From contig NZ_JBNWEO010000015.1 of the NCBI RefSeq assembly GCF_050496765.1, positions 1 through 64,000 of the forward strand: DNA of 64,000 bases, written 5' to 3'. Below, piece by piece: positions 42,722 to 51,153 of the stretch. The stretch's first letter is position 1. Each line of letters begins with the position of its first letter. The notes below the pieces were generated by a model. The model worked only from the letters and a program-made list of their open reading frames with translations. It made no database searches and was not told where the DNA came from. The translations under genes were made by a program, and so were the position numbers. The stretch comes from JAEVLT01 sp050496765 (GTDB lineage: Bacteria > Bacillota > Bacilli > Bacillales > Cytobacillaceae).

Positions 42722-43654
42722 ATGCGTGACTACATAAAGAGGTTTTTAATTGCTGGCATTATGGCGATTTTTGTCAGCTTGTTATTTTTAGGTGGAAGAC
42801 ATCCACAAGCAAGTATGCTAAACCCTAATCCGGAAAAAAGCCAATGGATTTGGCCAGCTGATGGAGTCATTTCTGACACCTTTGGCACGAGACAAGGAAA
42901 ACATAAAGGTCTTGACATTGCGGGCGAATTGAATTCGCCTATTTTTGCCGTTGAAGCAGGCACCGTTGAAAAATCTTATTATTCTGATACATACGGGAAT
43001 GTTGTCTTTGTTAACCATCCGAGCGGATATGTGACAGTATATGCTCATCTAAGCAGCCGGCTCGCCAATGAGGGGCAGAGAGTAAAAAAGGGAGAAATCA
43101 TTGGAAAAATGGGGATGACTGGACAAGCAACAGGCGTTCATCTTCACTTTGAAACACATAAGAGTGAATGGACGTTTGACAAGAAGTACGCGCTTGATCC
43201 GGAAGGGCTGCTAGGAAATGCAAAGATGGGAGATGTTGTTCAGGCGGGGGCAGTGAAAGAAGGGCAGCCTGTTTTGGAAGCTAGTTCCCATTTACGCGAT
43301 CAAGCAGAAAAGCAAACCTTCGTGTCCGAAGTGCTCAAACAAAATCCATCCACCACTTCGCAGCAGCAAGCTTATCTTGTAAAAAACGGTGATACCTTGT
43401 GGTCGATTGCTGAAAAATTTCAACTGAATGTACACGAACTTCAGCAGCTTAATCATTTAACGGGATCCACGATCACGATAGGTGCAAAGCTAATTGTAAA
43501 AAATAAAGTAGAAAACCAATATACCGTTAAAGAAGGGGATACCCTGTCATCCATTTCCAGACAATATCATGTCTCAATCGAGAAAATAAAAGAACGTAAT
43601 AAACTTTCATCTGACCAGATTTTACCTAATCAAGTTTTAACCATAACAAAATAG
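42722..43654 (+). CDS. Secreted M23 endopeptidase with two LysM domains
   Basis: This 310-residue cell-wall protein has an N-terminal signal anchor (about residues 7-25), an M23 (LytM/SpoIIQ-like) domain (about 40-160) with zinc ligands in HKGLDIA and HLHFE, and two C-terminal LysM modules (about 218-262 and 266-310). It should cut peptidoglycan cross-bridges. It is not the catalytically dead SpoIIQ type, as both metal motifs are present. GGAGGAA precedes the ATG. Not at this place in B. subtilis. Confidence 0.85.
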   Translation: MRDYIKRFLIAGIMAIFVSLLFLGGRHPQASMLNPNPEKSQWIWPADGVISDTFGTRQGKHKGLDIAGELNSPIFAVEAGTVEKSYYSDTYGNVVFVNHPSGYVTVYAHLSSRLANEGQRVKKGEIIGKMGMTGQATGVHLHFETHKSEWTFDKKYALDPEGLLGNAKMGDVVQAGAVKEGQPVLEASSHLRDQAEKQTFVSEVLKQNPSTTSQQQAYLVKNGDTLWSIAEKFQLNVHELQQLNHLTGSTITIGAKLIVKNKVENQYTVKEGDTLSSISRQYHVSIEKIKERNKLSSDQILPNQVLTITK

Positions 43655-43690
43655 AAAAAGGCGCACCCGACTCGGGGCATGCGCCTTTTT
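43655..43690. terminator. Bidirectional terminator between M23 gene and ppa
   Basis: AAAAAGGCGCA (43655-43665) pairs perfectly with TGCGCCTTTTT (43680-43690), with T-runs for both strands. Confidence 0.8.
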
Positions 43691-43718
43691 ATTTGGTCAT
43701 ACATCAGCGAAGCTTCGC

Positions 43719-44213
43719 CTATTTCGCTTGATAACGTGCTTTGCACTCTTCGATTAATTTTGCAGCAGCTTCTGGACCTTCCCATGCACCAATTTCTGTT
43801 TTTTTGCCTTGTAAGTCTTTATAGCGTTCGAAGAAATGGGCGATTTCTTTCAGTTTATGCTGCGGCAGATCCTCCAGTGAACGAATGTCTTCAAAACGGG
43901 GGTCTTCCACCGGAACCCCGATTAGCTTTGCATCTTCTTCACCGCTGTCAATCATATTTAAGAAACCAATTACTCTTGTATCGATAACGCAACCAGGGAA
44001 AGTGGGATTTGTCACAAGTACAAGAATATCTAGCGGGTCTCCATCAAGTGCTAACGTATTTTCAAGATAGCCGTACTCTGCAGGGTAGAACATAGGTGAA
44101 AACAGGACGCGGTCCAGTTTGAAAATCCCGCGCTCTTTATCAAATTCGTACTTATTTTGGCTTCCAGTTGGTATTTCAATAAATGCTTCAACTACTTTGT
44201 TTTCAAAAGCCAT
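43719..44213 (-). CDS. ppa: Inorganic pyrophosphatase, family I
   Basis: This 164-residue soluble enzyme hydrolyses PPi and drives biosynthesis. The family I signature DGDPLDILV (about residues 56-64), E/K/Y residues of the active site (EFDKERGIFKLDR, PAEYGY) and the C-terminal EIAHFFERYKDL are present. B. subtilis uses a family II enzyme (PpaC) instead, while Geobacillus has a close family I protein. ATG 44213 follows AAGGAGG; the longer frame upstream is unused. Confidence 0.94.
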   Translation of the reverse strand: MAFENKVVEAFIEIPTGSQNKYEFDKERGIFKLDRVLFSPMFYPAEYGYLENTLALDGDPLDILVLVTNPTFPGCVIDTRVIGFLNMIDSGEEDAKLIGVPVEDPRFEDIRSLEDLPQHKLKEIAHFFERYKDLQGKKTEIGAWEGPEAAAKLIEECKARYQAK

Positions 44214-44346
44214 TCTATTTTTCCTCCTTTTTATGTACATATGCTTTACTATTATAGTTGAATGGGCTTTCGGCTGCAAATAAATTTAAGAGAGCAACCT
44301 TTAAAAGATGGATTGGGTAAAAAGAAGTAAGCCATTGTTTTGGGCA

Positions 44347-44372
44347 GAAAAATACCCCCAAAGCAATGGGGG
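44347..44372 (-). terminator. Intrinsic terminator for ferredoxin gene
   Basis: CCCCCA (44355-44360) pairs with TGGGGG (44367-44372); on the minus strand TATTTTT follows. Confidence 0.75.
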
Positions 44373-44406
44373 CAAGAGCTTAACTATATTCGTTTTCTAA
44401 GCAGGC

Positions 44407-44655
44407 TTACTCGAACTTGTTTGGATTACCGTCAAATGATTCATCAGCTACTTTAATAGAGTCTGTAGGGCAGCCTTCAAACGCATCCATCATGTCGTCA
44501 ATTAACACATCAGGAATTTCAACAATTCCTTGATTTTCATCCAATGTTACATATGCAATGCCTTCATCATCGTAATCGTAAATATCAGGTGCTGCTGCTC
44601 CGCATGCACCGCAGGCAATGCAAGTTTCTTTGTCAACGATTGTGTACTTTGCCAT
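44407..44655 (-). CDS. fer: Ferredoxin, single [4Fe-4S]
   Basis: This 82-residue acidic electron carrier has cluster ligands C12, C15, C18 and C62 (CIACGACG, EGCPTDS). In Bacillus it feeds electrons to desaturase and P450 systems and possibly to biotin synthesis. GGGAGGT precedes ATG 44655. Divergent from ypbB as in B. subtilis; the 247-base gap between them holds promoters only. Confidence 0.94.
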   Translation of the reverse strand: MAKYTIVDKETCIACGACGAAAPDIYDYDDEGIAYVTLDENQGIVEIPDVLIDDMMDAFEGCPTDSIKVADESFDGNPNKFE

Positions 44656-44902
44656 GGAAAAAACCTCCCGAGTTTATAAACATATGTACTGCTTACTGCA
44701 ATTCCATTTTTTGAATGGAAACGCAATTCCCAATCTTATTGTAAAACTGAATCAAGAACTTTTCAATAGAAAATTGCTTATTCATAAGAGGGATAAATAT
44801 CTCGATTCTTTGCAACTGATCAATTTTTAACAACCGAATGGCAAATTTCGTGCTAAAATAATGAGTGAAAAATGAAGAATAGGATCGAAAGGTGTGAAAT
44901 GG

Positions 44903-45955
44903 ATGAAGTTAATAGAGGGAATCATTTTATATTGCCTTTACCAATTAAATGGAGAAAGAACGATCTATTCCATTTATCACCTATTCAAAGGAAAAAAATC
45001 TTCACAAACCATTCAAGATGCACACTTATATGGAATCAAAAAATATTTTGGCGTCTATCATCCTATCACTCGTGAAATGCTTGAAGAATGGGTTGGCACA
45101 GCCTTCAATCGAGGAGTCCTAGAACAAGCCGGAGATCAACGCTTTATCTTATCGGCACAAGGAAAAATCGAATTGGAATCTTTTTTGAAAAACAATCACT
45201 CTCTTGCTTGGTTAAACGGATGGAAATACCAACAAACAGGTCTGTTTTGGGAAAGACTGTCCTTACTTGTACAAGTTATCTCGAACCTAGTAAAAAGGGA
45301 AACGAATTATCTTCCCATTCAAAAAAATAAAAACGCTCATGAATGGCTGAAACATTTTCTGCGAACAAGCGGTTATCCAAGAGCTGTAATCGGACGAAAG
45401 CTTTATGAAGAACTGGTTGCCTGTCTTGAAAATCCTAACGTCCCGGACCCTCATATCCTCGTTGTCCGGTTTACAGGGCATCAGCAGATTGGCTTAACTT
45501 CTTCGCAGGCAGCTGATTCGCTGCAATTGGATTTGCCAAGCTATCACATAAAATTTGCAACCTTACTGCATTATATGATCCGTCAGCTGGCCGAAAACGC
45601 AAAGGCATACCCGCTGCTTTCCCGTCTAGCAGCCGATTTAAACCCCGATCAGTCACTGACCCTTTCCGCAAGGCGAACACAATCGTTTCTTTATCAAGGA
45701 TATTCCCTGGAAGAAATTGCGAACATTCGCGGGCTAAAAATAAGTACAATAGAAGATCACGTTGTTGAAATTGCTCTTAATGATGAACAATTCTCCATCG
45801 ATCATTATATTGAGAAACCGGTCCAAGAGAAGATTCTCCTTGCTGCAAGGCAAGGGGGCAGCAGGCAATTAAAGCAAATTCGAAATACCGTACAAACGGC
45901 AAATTATTTTGAAATCCGGCTTGTGCTGGCGAAGTATGGTGTGGCTCAATGTTAG
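44903..45955 (+). CDS. ypbB: YpbB, helix-turn-helix protein upstream of recQ
   Basis: This 350-residue protein is encoded just before recQ and overlaps it. The C-terminal region (about residues 255-345) has the HTH_40 module also found at the C-terminus of long RecQ helicases, here on a separate protein, so it may act as a DNA-binding partner of RecQ. ATG 44903 follows AAAGGTG by 8 bases; GTG 44894 overlaps it. Confidence 0.85.
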   Translation: MKLIEGIILYCLYQLNGERTIYSIYHLFKGKKSSQTIQDAHLYGIKKYFGVYHPITREMLEEWVGTAFNRGVLEQAGDQRFILSAQGKIELESFLKNNHSLAWLNGWKYQQTGLFWERLSLLVQVISNLVKRETNYLPIQKNKNAHEWLKHFLRTSGYPRAVIGRKLYEELVACLENPNVPDPHILVVRFTGHQQIGLTSSQAADSLQLDLPSYHIKFATLLHYMIRQLAENAKAYPLLSRLAADLNPDQSLTLSARRTQSFLYQGYSLEEIANIRGLKISTIEDHVVEIALNDEQFSIDHYIEKPVQEKILLAARQGGSRQLKQIRNTVQTANYFEIRLVLAKYGVAQC

Positions 45956-47436
45956 AGGAGATATTAGAAAAGTATTTTGGCTACCGGTCGTTTAAGAAAG
46001 GACAAAAAGAAACAATAGCCTCGATTTTAGCCGGGAAGCATACGCTGGCAATGCTGCCGACTGGTACAGGCAAATCGCTTTGTTATCAACTCCCAGGTTA
46101 TCTCTTCGACGGTGCAGTAATTATTGTATCACCACTTTTGTCTTTGATGCAGGATCAGGTCGAACAAATGATGAAGTTTAAAGAAAAACGGGTGATCGCT
46201 TTAAATTCGTTTTTGACTGGAACGGAAAGAAGAATGGCACTCAAAGAGCTGGAAAACTACAAATTTATCTTTATTTCTCCGGAAATGCTTCAGACCGAGC
46301 CTGTGCTGAAAAAACTGAAAATGCTTTCGATATCACTTTTCGTCGTTGATGAAGCGCACTGCATCTCTCAATGGGGCTATGATTTTCGCCCGGACTATTT
46401 AAAATTGGGAGAAATCCGGCGGCAGTTGGGTTCTCCCTTAACCCTTGCTCTTACGGCAACAGCCACGAAAGAAGTACGTGAAGACATTTTGCGCTCGCTT
46501 CAGCTGCATGATGCTGCGAAAATTGAATCAACGGTTGATCGGCCGACGATTGCCTTTTCAATTGTGCAGACAAGCGATTATCTGGAAAAGCAGATGCATA
46601 CCTTGGAGTATGCGCAAAATTTGGAAAAACCGGGCATTATTTATTTTTCCAGCAAGAAAATAGCGGATCAAATGGCGCAATTTTTAAGAGAGAATGGACT
46701 TGGCAGGGTGATGGCGTACCATGGCGGACTGGATCAGGAACAACGGACACTGATACAGCAGCAATTTATCCATCATCAGCTTGACATCATTTGTGCAACA
46801 AGTGCTTTTGGAATGGGAATTAACAAAGAGAATGTCCGCTTTGTCATTCATTTTCATATGCCGCTTCAAATCGAGTCCTATCTGCAGGAAATTGGCAGAG
46901 CAGGACGTGATGGACTTCCGAGCATTGCCATTTTGCTTTATTCTCCTGGAGACGAGCAGCTGCCAATCCAGCTCGTTGAAAGCGAGTTACCGGCCAATTG
47001 GCAAATAGACTGGGTCTTTCGCTATATAAAAGAACAAAGACCAGACAATCTTTCCTTTATGCAAAAGGAGCTGCTGGAGATGGGCGGTTTTTCCGAAACC
47101 CAGCTGCGACTGATGGAAGAATTTTTAAATGGCGTCCCTTTCCCTCTTTCCAACCTAGAAGAAATACAAAGAAGAATGGAACAATATGTGGAAAGACGGC
47201 TGAGTATAAAGAAAACCAATATTGCGAACGTGAAAAAATGGGTGGAGGCTAAGCGGTGCAGGCGGGAAATGATCCTCGACTACTTTAATGAAACGGTTGG
47301 AACGAAAGTAGCCAACTGCTGTGATCATTGCGGAATTGATTTAGAGATGTACGAGGCAAAACCGTTGAAGCCCGCTAAAGACGAGCCGGTTAGTTGGAAG
47401 AACTATTTGCGCAAGATTTTAGTAAATGAGAGTTGA
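45949..47436 (+). CDS. recQ: ATP-dependent DNA helicase RecQ (short form, RecS)
   Basis: This 495-residue SF2 helicase unwinds DNA at stalled forks and recombination intermediates. Walker A (PTGTGKSLCYQLP, about residue 38), DEAH box (VVDEAHCISQWGYDFRPDY), motif III (LTATAT), motif VI (QEIGRAGRDG) and a short zinc-binding C-terminal part (CRREMILDYF...CCDHCG) are visible; the HRDC domain is missing, as in B. subtilis RecS. Confidence 0.95.
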   Translation: MLEEILEKYFGYRSFKKGQKETIASILAGKHTLAMLPTGTGKSLCYQLPGYLFDGAVIIVSPLLSLMQDQVEQMMKFKEKRVIALNSFLTGTERRMALKELENYKFIFISPEMLQTEPVLKKLKMLSISLFVVDEAHCISQWGYDFRPDYLKLGEIRRQLGSPLTLALTATATKEVREDILRSLQLHDAAKIESTVDRPTIAFSIVQTSDYLEKQMHTLEYAQNLEKPGIIYFSSKKIADQMAQFLRENGLGRVMAYHGGLDQEQRTLIQQQFIHHQLDIICATSAFGMGINKENVRFVIHFHMPLQIESYLQEIGRAGRDGLPSIAILLYSPGDEQLPIQLVESELPANWQIDWVFRYIKEQRPDNLSFMQKELLEMGGFSETQLRLMEEFLNGVPFPLSNLEEIQRRMEQYVERRLSIKKTNIANVKKWVEAKRCRREMILDYFNETVGTKVANCCDHCGIDLEMYEAKPLKPAKDEPVSWKNYLRKILVNES

Positions 47437-47440
47437 TTAA

Positions 47441-48040
47441 ATGAAAAAGAAATACACGGATATGGTAAATGAATTAACTGATCGAGAATTGCTGTTTCAT
47501 TTGTACGTCACTCAAGCCATTCTGTTCGGAATAACACTCGTCCTCGGAATGATTTTGTTTGAGCCATTCGCTTTTTTTCGTCATATTCGTTTGGATGATC
47601 GAAATATTATTACGGTAGGTGCAAGTGCAGGCGTTTTGGTTGTCGTCATTGACATCCTTTTAATGAAAGTGCTGCCGAATTCTTTTTATGATGATGGGGG
47701 CTTAAACGAAAGGATTTTTCGAAACCGATCGATCGGGCACATTGCCTTTATTGCGCTGCTTGTGGCCATTAGTGAAGAATCGCTTTTCCGCGGCATCATC
47801 CAAGTTAAATTTGGCTTGATGGCAGCAAGCATCCTGTTTGCTGTGATTCATTTTCGTTATTTATTTAACTGGTTTTTATTAGTGGATGTTGTACTGCTCA
47901 GCTTTTTTATCGGTATCGTTTTTTGGTTGACGAATAATTTAGCGGTAACAATTGTAATGCATTTTTTCATCGATTTTCTTTTAGGTATTTATTTGAGATG
48001 GAAGTGTAAAAAAACGAACAAGAACAGGCAGGGGTGCTGA
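47441..48040 (+). CDS. ypbD: CPBP-family intramembrane metalloprotease (YpbD)
   Basis: This 199-residue polytopic protein has the CAAX/Abi (CPBP) motifs: SEESLFRGII (E-E-x3-R, about residues 110-119), F-x3-H (FAVIHF, about 133-138) and a C-terminal TIVMHFFIDFL histidine (about 171-181). Four bases after recQ and one base before ypbE. Substrate unknown. Confidence 0.9.
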   Translation: MKKKYTDMVNELTDRELLFHLYVTQAILFGITLVLGMILFEPFAFFRHIRLDDRNIITVGASAGVLVVVIDILLMKVLPNSFYDDGGLNERIFRNRSIGHIAFIALLVAISEESLFRGIIQVKFGLMAASILFAVIHFRYLFNWFLLVDVVLLSFFIGIVFWLTNNLAVTIVMHFFIDFLLGIYLRWKCKKTNKNRQGC

Positions 48041-48481
48041 ATGAATAAGGAAAATCCATATAGAGACCAGGCTGAACGTTTGCGCAAGCGAATTGAAAAA
48101 GTTCAGGAGACGAAAAATCAAGCTGCCAGCTTGCCCCCTCGAAGCGAATTGCACCGTCATCAACGTAAAAGGACGAAATGGAAGCTGAAATATCCCGTCA
48201 TTCGGTTACTCGTGTTATTTTTTATTTTGCTGCCGATTGTCAGCTTTAGTGTTTATTCATACTTTAGCGGTTCGAAAAATGGAAAAGCCGTAAAAGCAAC
48301 AGTTGATTCAAAAGGCTACGAAACCATTAAATTTGAAAAAGCAAAACCGGAAAAAAAGCCAAAGAGTCAAAAAGAGAAAACTGCTAAGCCGGACAGCCAG
48401 CAACAACCAGATAATGCTGGAAAAAACGAAACAAAACCAAATGAAAATCCTGCTCCTGCCTCACCGAATCCCACAAGTTAA
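48041..48481 (+). CDS. ypbE: YpbE-like membrane protein without LysM domain
   Basis: This 146-residue protein has a basic cytoplasmic N-terminal part, one helix (about residues 52-74) and an outside tail rich in K, P, E and N. B. subtilis YpbE has the same layout but is about 240 residues long and ends in a LysM module. Here the ORF stops in the linker, and no LysM-like sequence is seen in any frame before the terminator, so the domain is lost. Confidence 0.75.
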   Translation: MNKENPYRDQAERLRKRIEKVQETKNQAASLPPRSELHRHQRKRTKWKLKYPVIRLLVLFFILLPIVSFSVYSYFSGSKNGKAVKATVDSKGYETIKFEKAKPEKKPKSQKEKTAKPDSQQQPDNAGKNETKPNENPAPASPNPTS

Positions 48482-48501
48482 ATACTATCGCTCACAGAAA
48501 A

Positions 48502-48527
48502 GCCGATCAGCAAATGATCGGTTTTTT
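48502..48527 (+). terminator. Intrinsic terminator after ypbE
   Basis: CCGATC (48503-48508) pairs with GATCGG (48516-48521), then TTTTTT. Confidence 0.75.
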
Positions 48528-48583
48528 GTTCTACTTTAACGGACAAGTTCATAAAGTTTAGAAGGGGAAATGGAGGGGACCAT

Positions 48584-49042
48584 GTGGAAACGCCTATTTT
48601 GCTGTTTGATGATAAAATGGATAAAGCAACAAAGAAAATCCTTGAAAATGTGATAAAAAGAAAAAAGAAGTTTGACAAGTATAAACAACGCCATAATTTG
48701 GCGATTTGGGGAACATTCATTCTTGCTTTTATTTATATTAATTATTTATATTTTACCATTGCTAAAGTATACTCCTATTCATTTGCTGCCATGTTTTCGG
48801 CATTTGTGCAAGATTCAAATAATCTAATATTCCTGTTTATTACAATTGGAATGTACGGATGGATGAACTTGTTAAAAGAAAAGATGGATAAAGCAGAAAA
48901 AGAATTTCATGAATTGCGATGTGAAATTGTTGAACGCAGTAAGGATTTATGGGGGACTGAGGAAGAATGGAAAAATCGCCATGTTGTTTTTGAACAGATG
49001 AAAAAAATTTTTGATATTAATCTTTACCACCAAAAAAAATAA
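48584..49042 (+). CDS. ypbF: YpbF family membrane protein (DUF2663)
   Basis: This 152-residue protein has two membrane helices (about residues 42-62 and 78-100) between charged, coiled-coil-like segments. The GTG 48584 start follows GGAGGGG by 5 bases. Same place as B. subtilis ypbF. Function unknown. Confidence 0.82.
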   Translation: METPILLFDDKMDKATKKILENVIKRKKKFDKYKQRHNLAIWGTFILAFIYINYLYFTIAKVYSYSFAAMFSAFVQDSNNLIFLFITIGMYGWMNLLKEKMDKAEKEFHELRCEIVERSKDLWGTEEEWKNRHVVFEQMKKIFDINLYHQKK

Positions 49043-49063
49043 GAAGCAGCTTAAACTGCTTCT
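49042..49063. terminator. Bidirectional hairpin between ypbF and cotJC
   Basis: AGAAGCAG (49042-49049) pairs with CTGCTTCT (49056-49063). T-runs are short on both sides. Confidence 0.6.
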
Positions 49064-49070
49064 TTAATCA

Positions 49071-49640
49071 TTAAAAAACCTTCTTCTGTTCACGGTCGTC
49101 TTTCAAAATTTCGACAGCCTCGCGAAAACGCTGGGAATGGATAATTTCTCTTTCCCTCAAAAAGCGGAGGCCATCGTTTAAGTCAGGGTCATCGCTTAAA
49201 TTAATCAGCCACTGGTAGGTAGCCCGTGCTTTTTCTTCGGCAGCGATATCTTCGTACAGATCCGCAATTGGATCACCTTTTGCTTGAATATACGTGGCCG
49301 TCCAAGGAATACCGGCAGCATTATGATAAAACAGTGCTTTGTCGTGATCAGCATAATGACCATCCAGGCCAGCCGCTTTCATTTGCTCAGGAGTAGCATC
49401 TTTTGTTAATTTATAGACCATCGTTGCAATCATTTCTAGGTGGGCAAATTCTTCTGTTCCAATATCCGTTAACAGCCCAATTACTTTATCCGGAATGGTA
49501 TAGCGCTGATTTAAGTACCTTAGCGCTGCAGCCAGCTCGCCGTCAGCACCGCCATATTGTTCGATGAGAAATTTGGCAAGAGTAGGGTTGCAAGTACTGA
49601 CTCGTACCGGGTACTGCAGTTTTTTTTCATAAACCCACAT
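49071..49640 (-). CDS. cotJC: Spore coat protein CotJC (manganese catalase family)
   Basis: This 189-residue ferritin-like protein has the metal ligands of Mn catalases in E-L-A-A-A and EEFAHLEMI (about residues 63-71) and in EEKARATYQW and HSQRF. It is an inner coat component and may detoxify peroxide. AAGGAGGG precedes the ATG. Last gene of cotJABC. Confidence 0.93.
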   Translation of the reverse strand: MWVYEKKLQYPVRVSTCNPTLAKFLIEQYGGADGELAAALRYLNQRYTIPDKVIGLLTDIGTEEFAHLEMIATMVYKLTKDATPEQMKAAGLDGHYADHDKALFYHNAAGIPWTATYIQAKGDPIADLYEDIAAEEKARATYQWLINLSDDPDLNDGLRFLREREIIHSQRFREAVEILKDDREQKKVF

Positions 49641-49664
49641 GTGTTTCTTCCCTCCTTTTTGGAT

Positions 49665-49925
49665 CTATACTTGCCAAGGCCAAGGGGAATCGCTCCAATT
49701 CCATGGATAGCCGGAATAACTGTTGCCATACTGCAGCAACGGCCCAAATTGGCTTTCAAACGACTTTTTGATTTTTTTACGTTCTTTTGCATAGTGGTTA
49801 AATTGATTAATGGCTTCAAAATCGTTTGGGTGGGTATCTAAATAAAGAGTAAGTTCGACTAGAACAAAGTCTACTGTTTGCAGTTGTTCCATTAATTGAT
49901 AATACTCAGCCGGGACTTGCTTCAT
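49665..49925 (-). CDS. cotJB: Spore coat protein CotJB
   Basis: This 86-residue protein of the cotJ operon, with aromatic-rich C-terminus (GYPWNWSDSPWPWQV). Overlaps cotJA by an ATGA. Needed with CotJA and CotJC for coat assembly in B. subtilis. Confidence 0.92.
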   Translation of the reverse strand: MKQVPAEYYQLMEQLQTVDFVLVELTLYLDTHPNDFEAINQFNHYAKERKKIKKSFESQFGPLLQYGNSYSGYPWNWSDSPWPWQV

Positions 49926-50152
49926 GACAGATCCCCCTCCTGTGTTCGTTCGTAAGGACTGTAAAAGGGGTCATAAAATGGTTTCCAAAGAGTTCCTGCC
50001 TTTAGTGCTTCTGCTGGAGTAAACTGCTGTAGGTTCGGCTGCTGATATCCCAAGTATAAATGCGGGGGAGTAGAATACGTTTTTGTTTTCATTGGCATGC
50101 AGGGATCAAATGGACTGATATAAGGTTCATACGTCTTATGATGGGTATACAT
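49922..50152 (-). CDS. cotJA: Spore coat protein CotJA
   Basis: This 76-residue tyrosine/proline-rich coat protein begins MYTHHKTYEPYISPFDP and has the ALKAGTLWKPFYDPF motif. ATG 50152 is 5 bases from GGAGGG. On the minus strand CATAAAAT (50253-50260) with CATGAAT 12 bases further upstream is a possible sigma-E promoter about 100 bases before the gene. cotJABC lies elsewhere in B. subtilis. Confidence 0.9.
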   Translation of the reverse strand: MYTHHKTYEPYISPFDPCMPMKTKTYSTPPHLYLGYQQPNLQQFTPAEALKAGTLWKPFYDPFYSPYERTQEGDLS

Positions 50153-50363
50153 CATTGCCCTCCTTTTTGTTCGCATCAGAAAAATGGGGAGTTTTGATCA
50201 AATACGAATTTTTCTGGCGCGATTTACTGGCATGCATCCTTTCCATCACTTCATTTTATGTCCTTTTTATGTATTCATGTCATTATTTTTCGCACAGGAA
50301 AGGGATTTGCCAGGATTTGTGGAATATAGTAACGAGGTAGGATTTTATGTTGAGGTGATGGAA

Positions 50364-51002
50364 ATGTTTGTAAAAAGCCTGATGATTCCGAAGCATCATT
50401 GTGTTACGGTTGAGCATGATCAACCGCTTAAAGTAGCATTGGAAAAACTTGAAACACACAAGATTGACGGCCTTCCAGTTTTAAATGGCGATGAATACGC
50501 AGGAATTATGACAAGATATTCAATCTATGAGCGTTTTTTTCTTTCCGGTAAACAAAAAGAATCTTTTCTGAACGAAACAATGGTAGCGGATATTGCTATC
50601 CATTCTGAACAATTTTTAGAGGGCGGGGAAATTTTTGAAAAAACGCTTCTTGACTTAAAGGATTTTCCCTTACTCGCTGTCGTAGACACGAAAAGGAAAT
50701 TTCTGGGCATCCTTACACGAGCAGATGTTCTTGATCAGTTTCGAAGCGCTTTTGGTGTCAACCGTCCTGGAGTCCGTATTGCATTCACCACAGTAGAGAC
50801 AGAGGGCCGAATTGCCAGGCTGGCGGAAATTGCCCATCATTTTCAAGAACAAATTATTTCGCTTGTAACGTTTGATGAAACGGATAAGCTTGTAAGAAGA
50901 ATTGTGATGAAAGTAGAAAAAAATCAAAACCTTGACCGGTTTACGAAAAAGTTGGAAGAACACGGCTTTCGAATTTTAAGTATTCAAGAAGATTTGGAGT
51001 AA
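50364..51002 (+). CDS. CBS-pair protein with ACT-like C-terminal domain
   Basis: This 212-residue cytoplasmic protein has two CBS motifs (about residues 8-55 and 70-125; KIDGLPVLNGDEYAGIMT and FPLLAVVDTKRKFLGILT), which bind adenine nucleotides, followed by an ACT-like fold (about 138-212, RIAFTTVETEGRIARLAEIAHHF in part). Similar to AcuB-type regulators. ATG 50364 follows GAGGTG by 6 bases; the long open frame upstream to 50184 overlaps the cotJ promoter region and is probably not translated. Confidence 0.82.
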   Translation: MFVKSLMIPKHHCVTVEHDQPLKVALEKLETHKIDGLPVLNGDEYAGIMTRYSIYERFFLSGKQKESFLNETMVADIAIHSEQFLEGGEIFEKTLLDLKDFPLLAVVDTKRKFLGILTRADVLDQFRSAFGVNRPGVRIAFTTVETEGRIARLAEIAHHFQEQIISLVTFDETDKLVRRIVMKVEKNQNLDRFTKKLEEHGFRILSIQEDLE

Positions 51003-51022
51003 TCCAAAAGAAACAATCAAGG

Positions 51023-51056
51023 AACTTCCCATACATCGGTACGGGAAGTTTTTTTG
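51023..51056 (+). terminator. Intrinsic terminator after the CBS gene
   Basis: AACTTCCC (51023-51030) pairs with GGGAAGTT (51043-51050), then a T-run. Confidence 0.8.
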
Positions 51057-51153
51057 CTAATGTCTAAGTTGGGAGGATGACGTTGCTTGTGCTTTTGTTT
51101 GCTTGTTCCTTTGTTTCATGATAGATTTTTACCATGAAAAGGGGCGATTTGCA

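Noticed and set aside
50184..50363. 60 extra N-terminal residues for the CBS protein
   Set aside because: The upstream region overlaps the cotJ promoter area, has no domain and lacks a ribosome binding site, whereas GAGGTG precedes ATG 50364.
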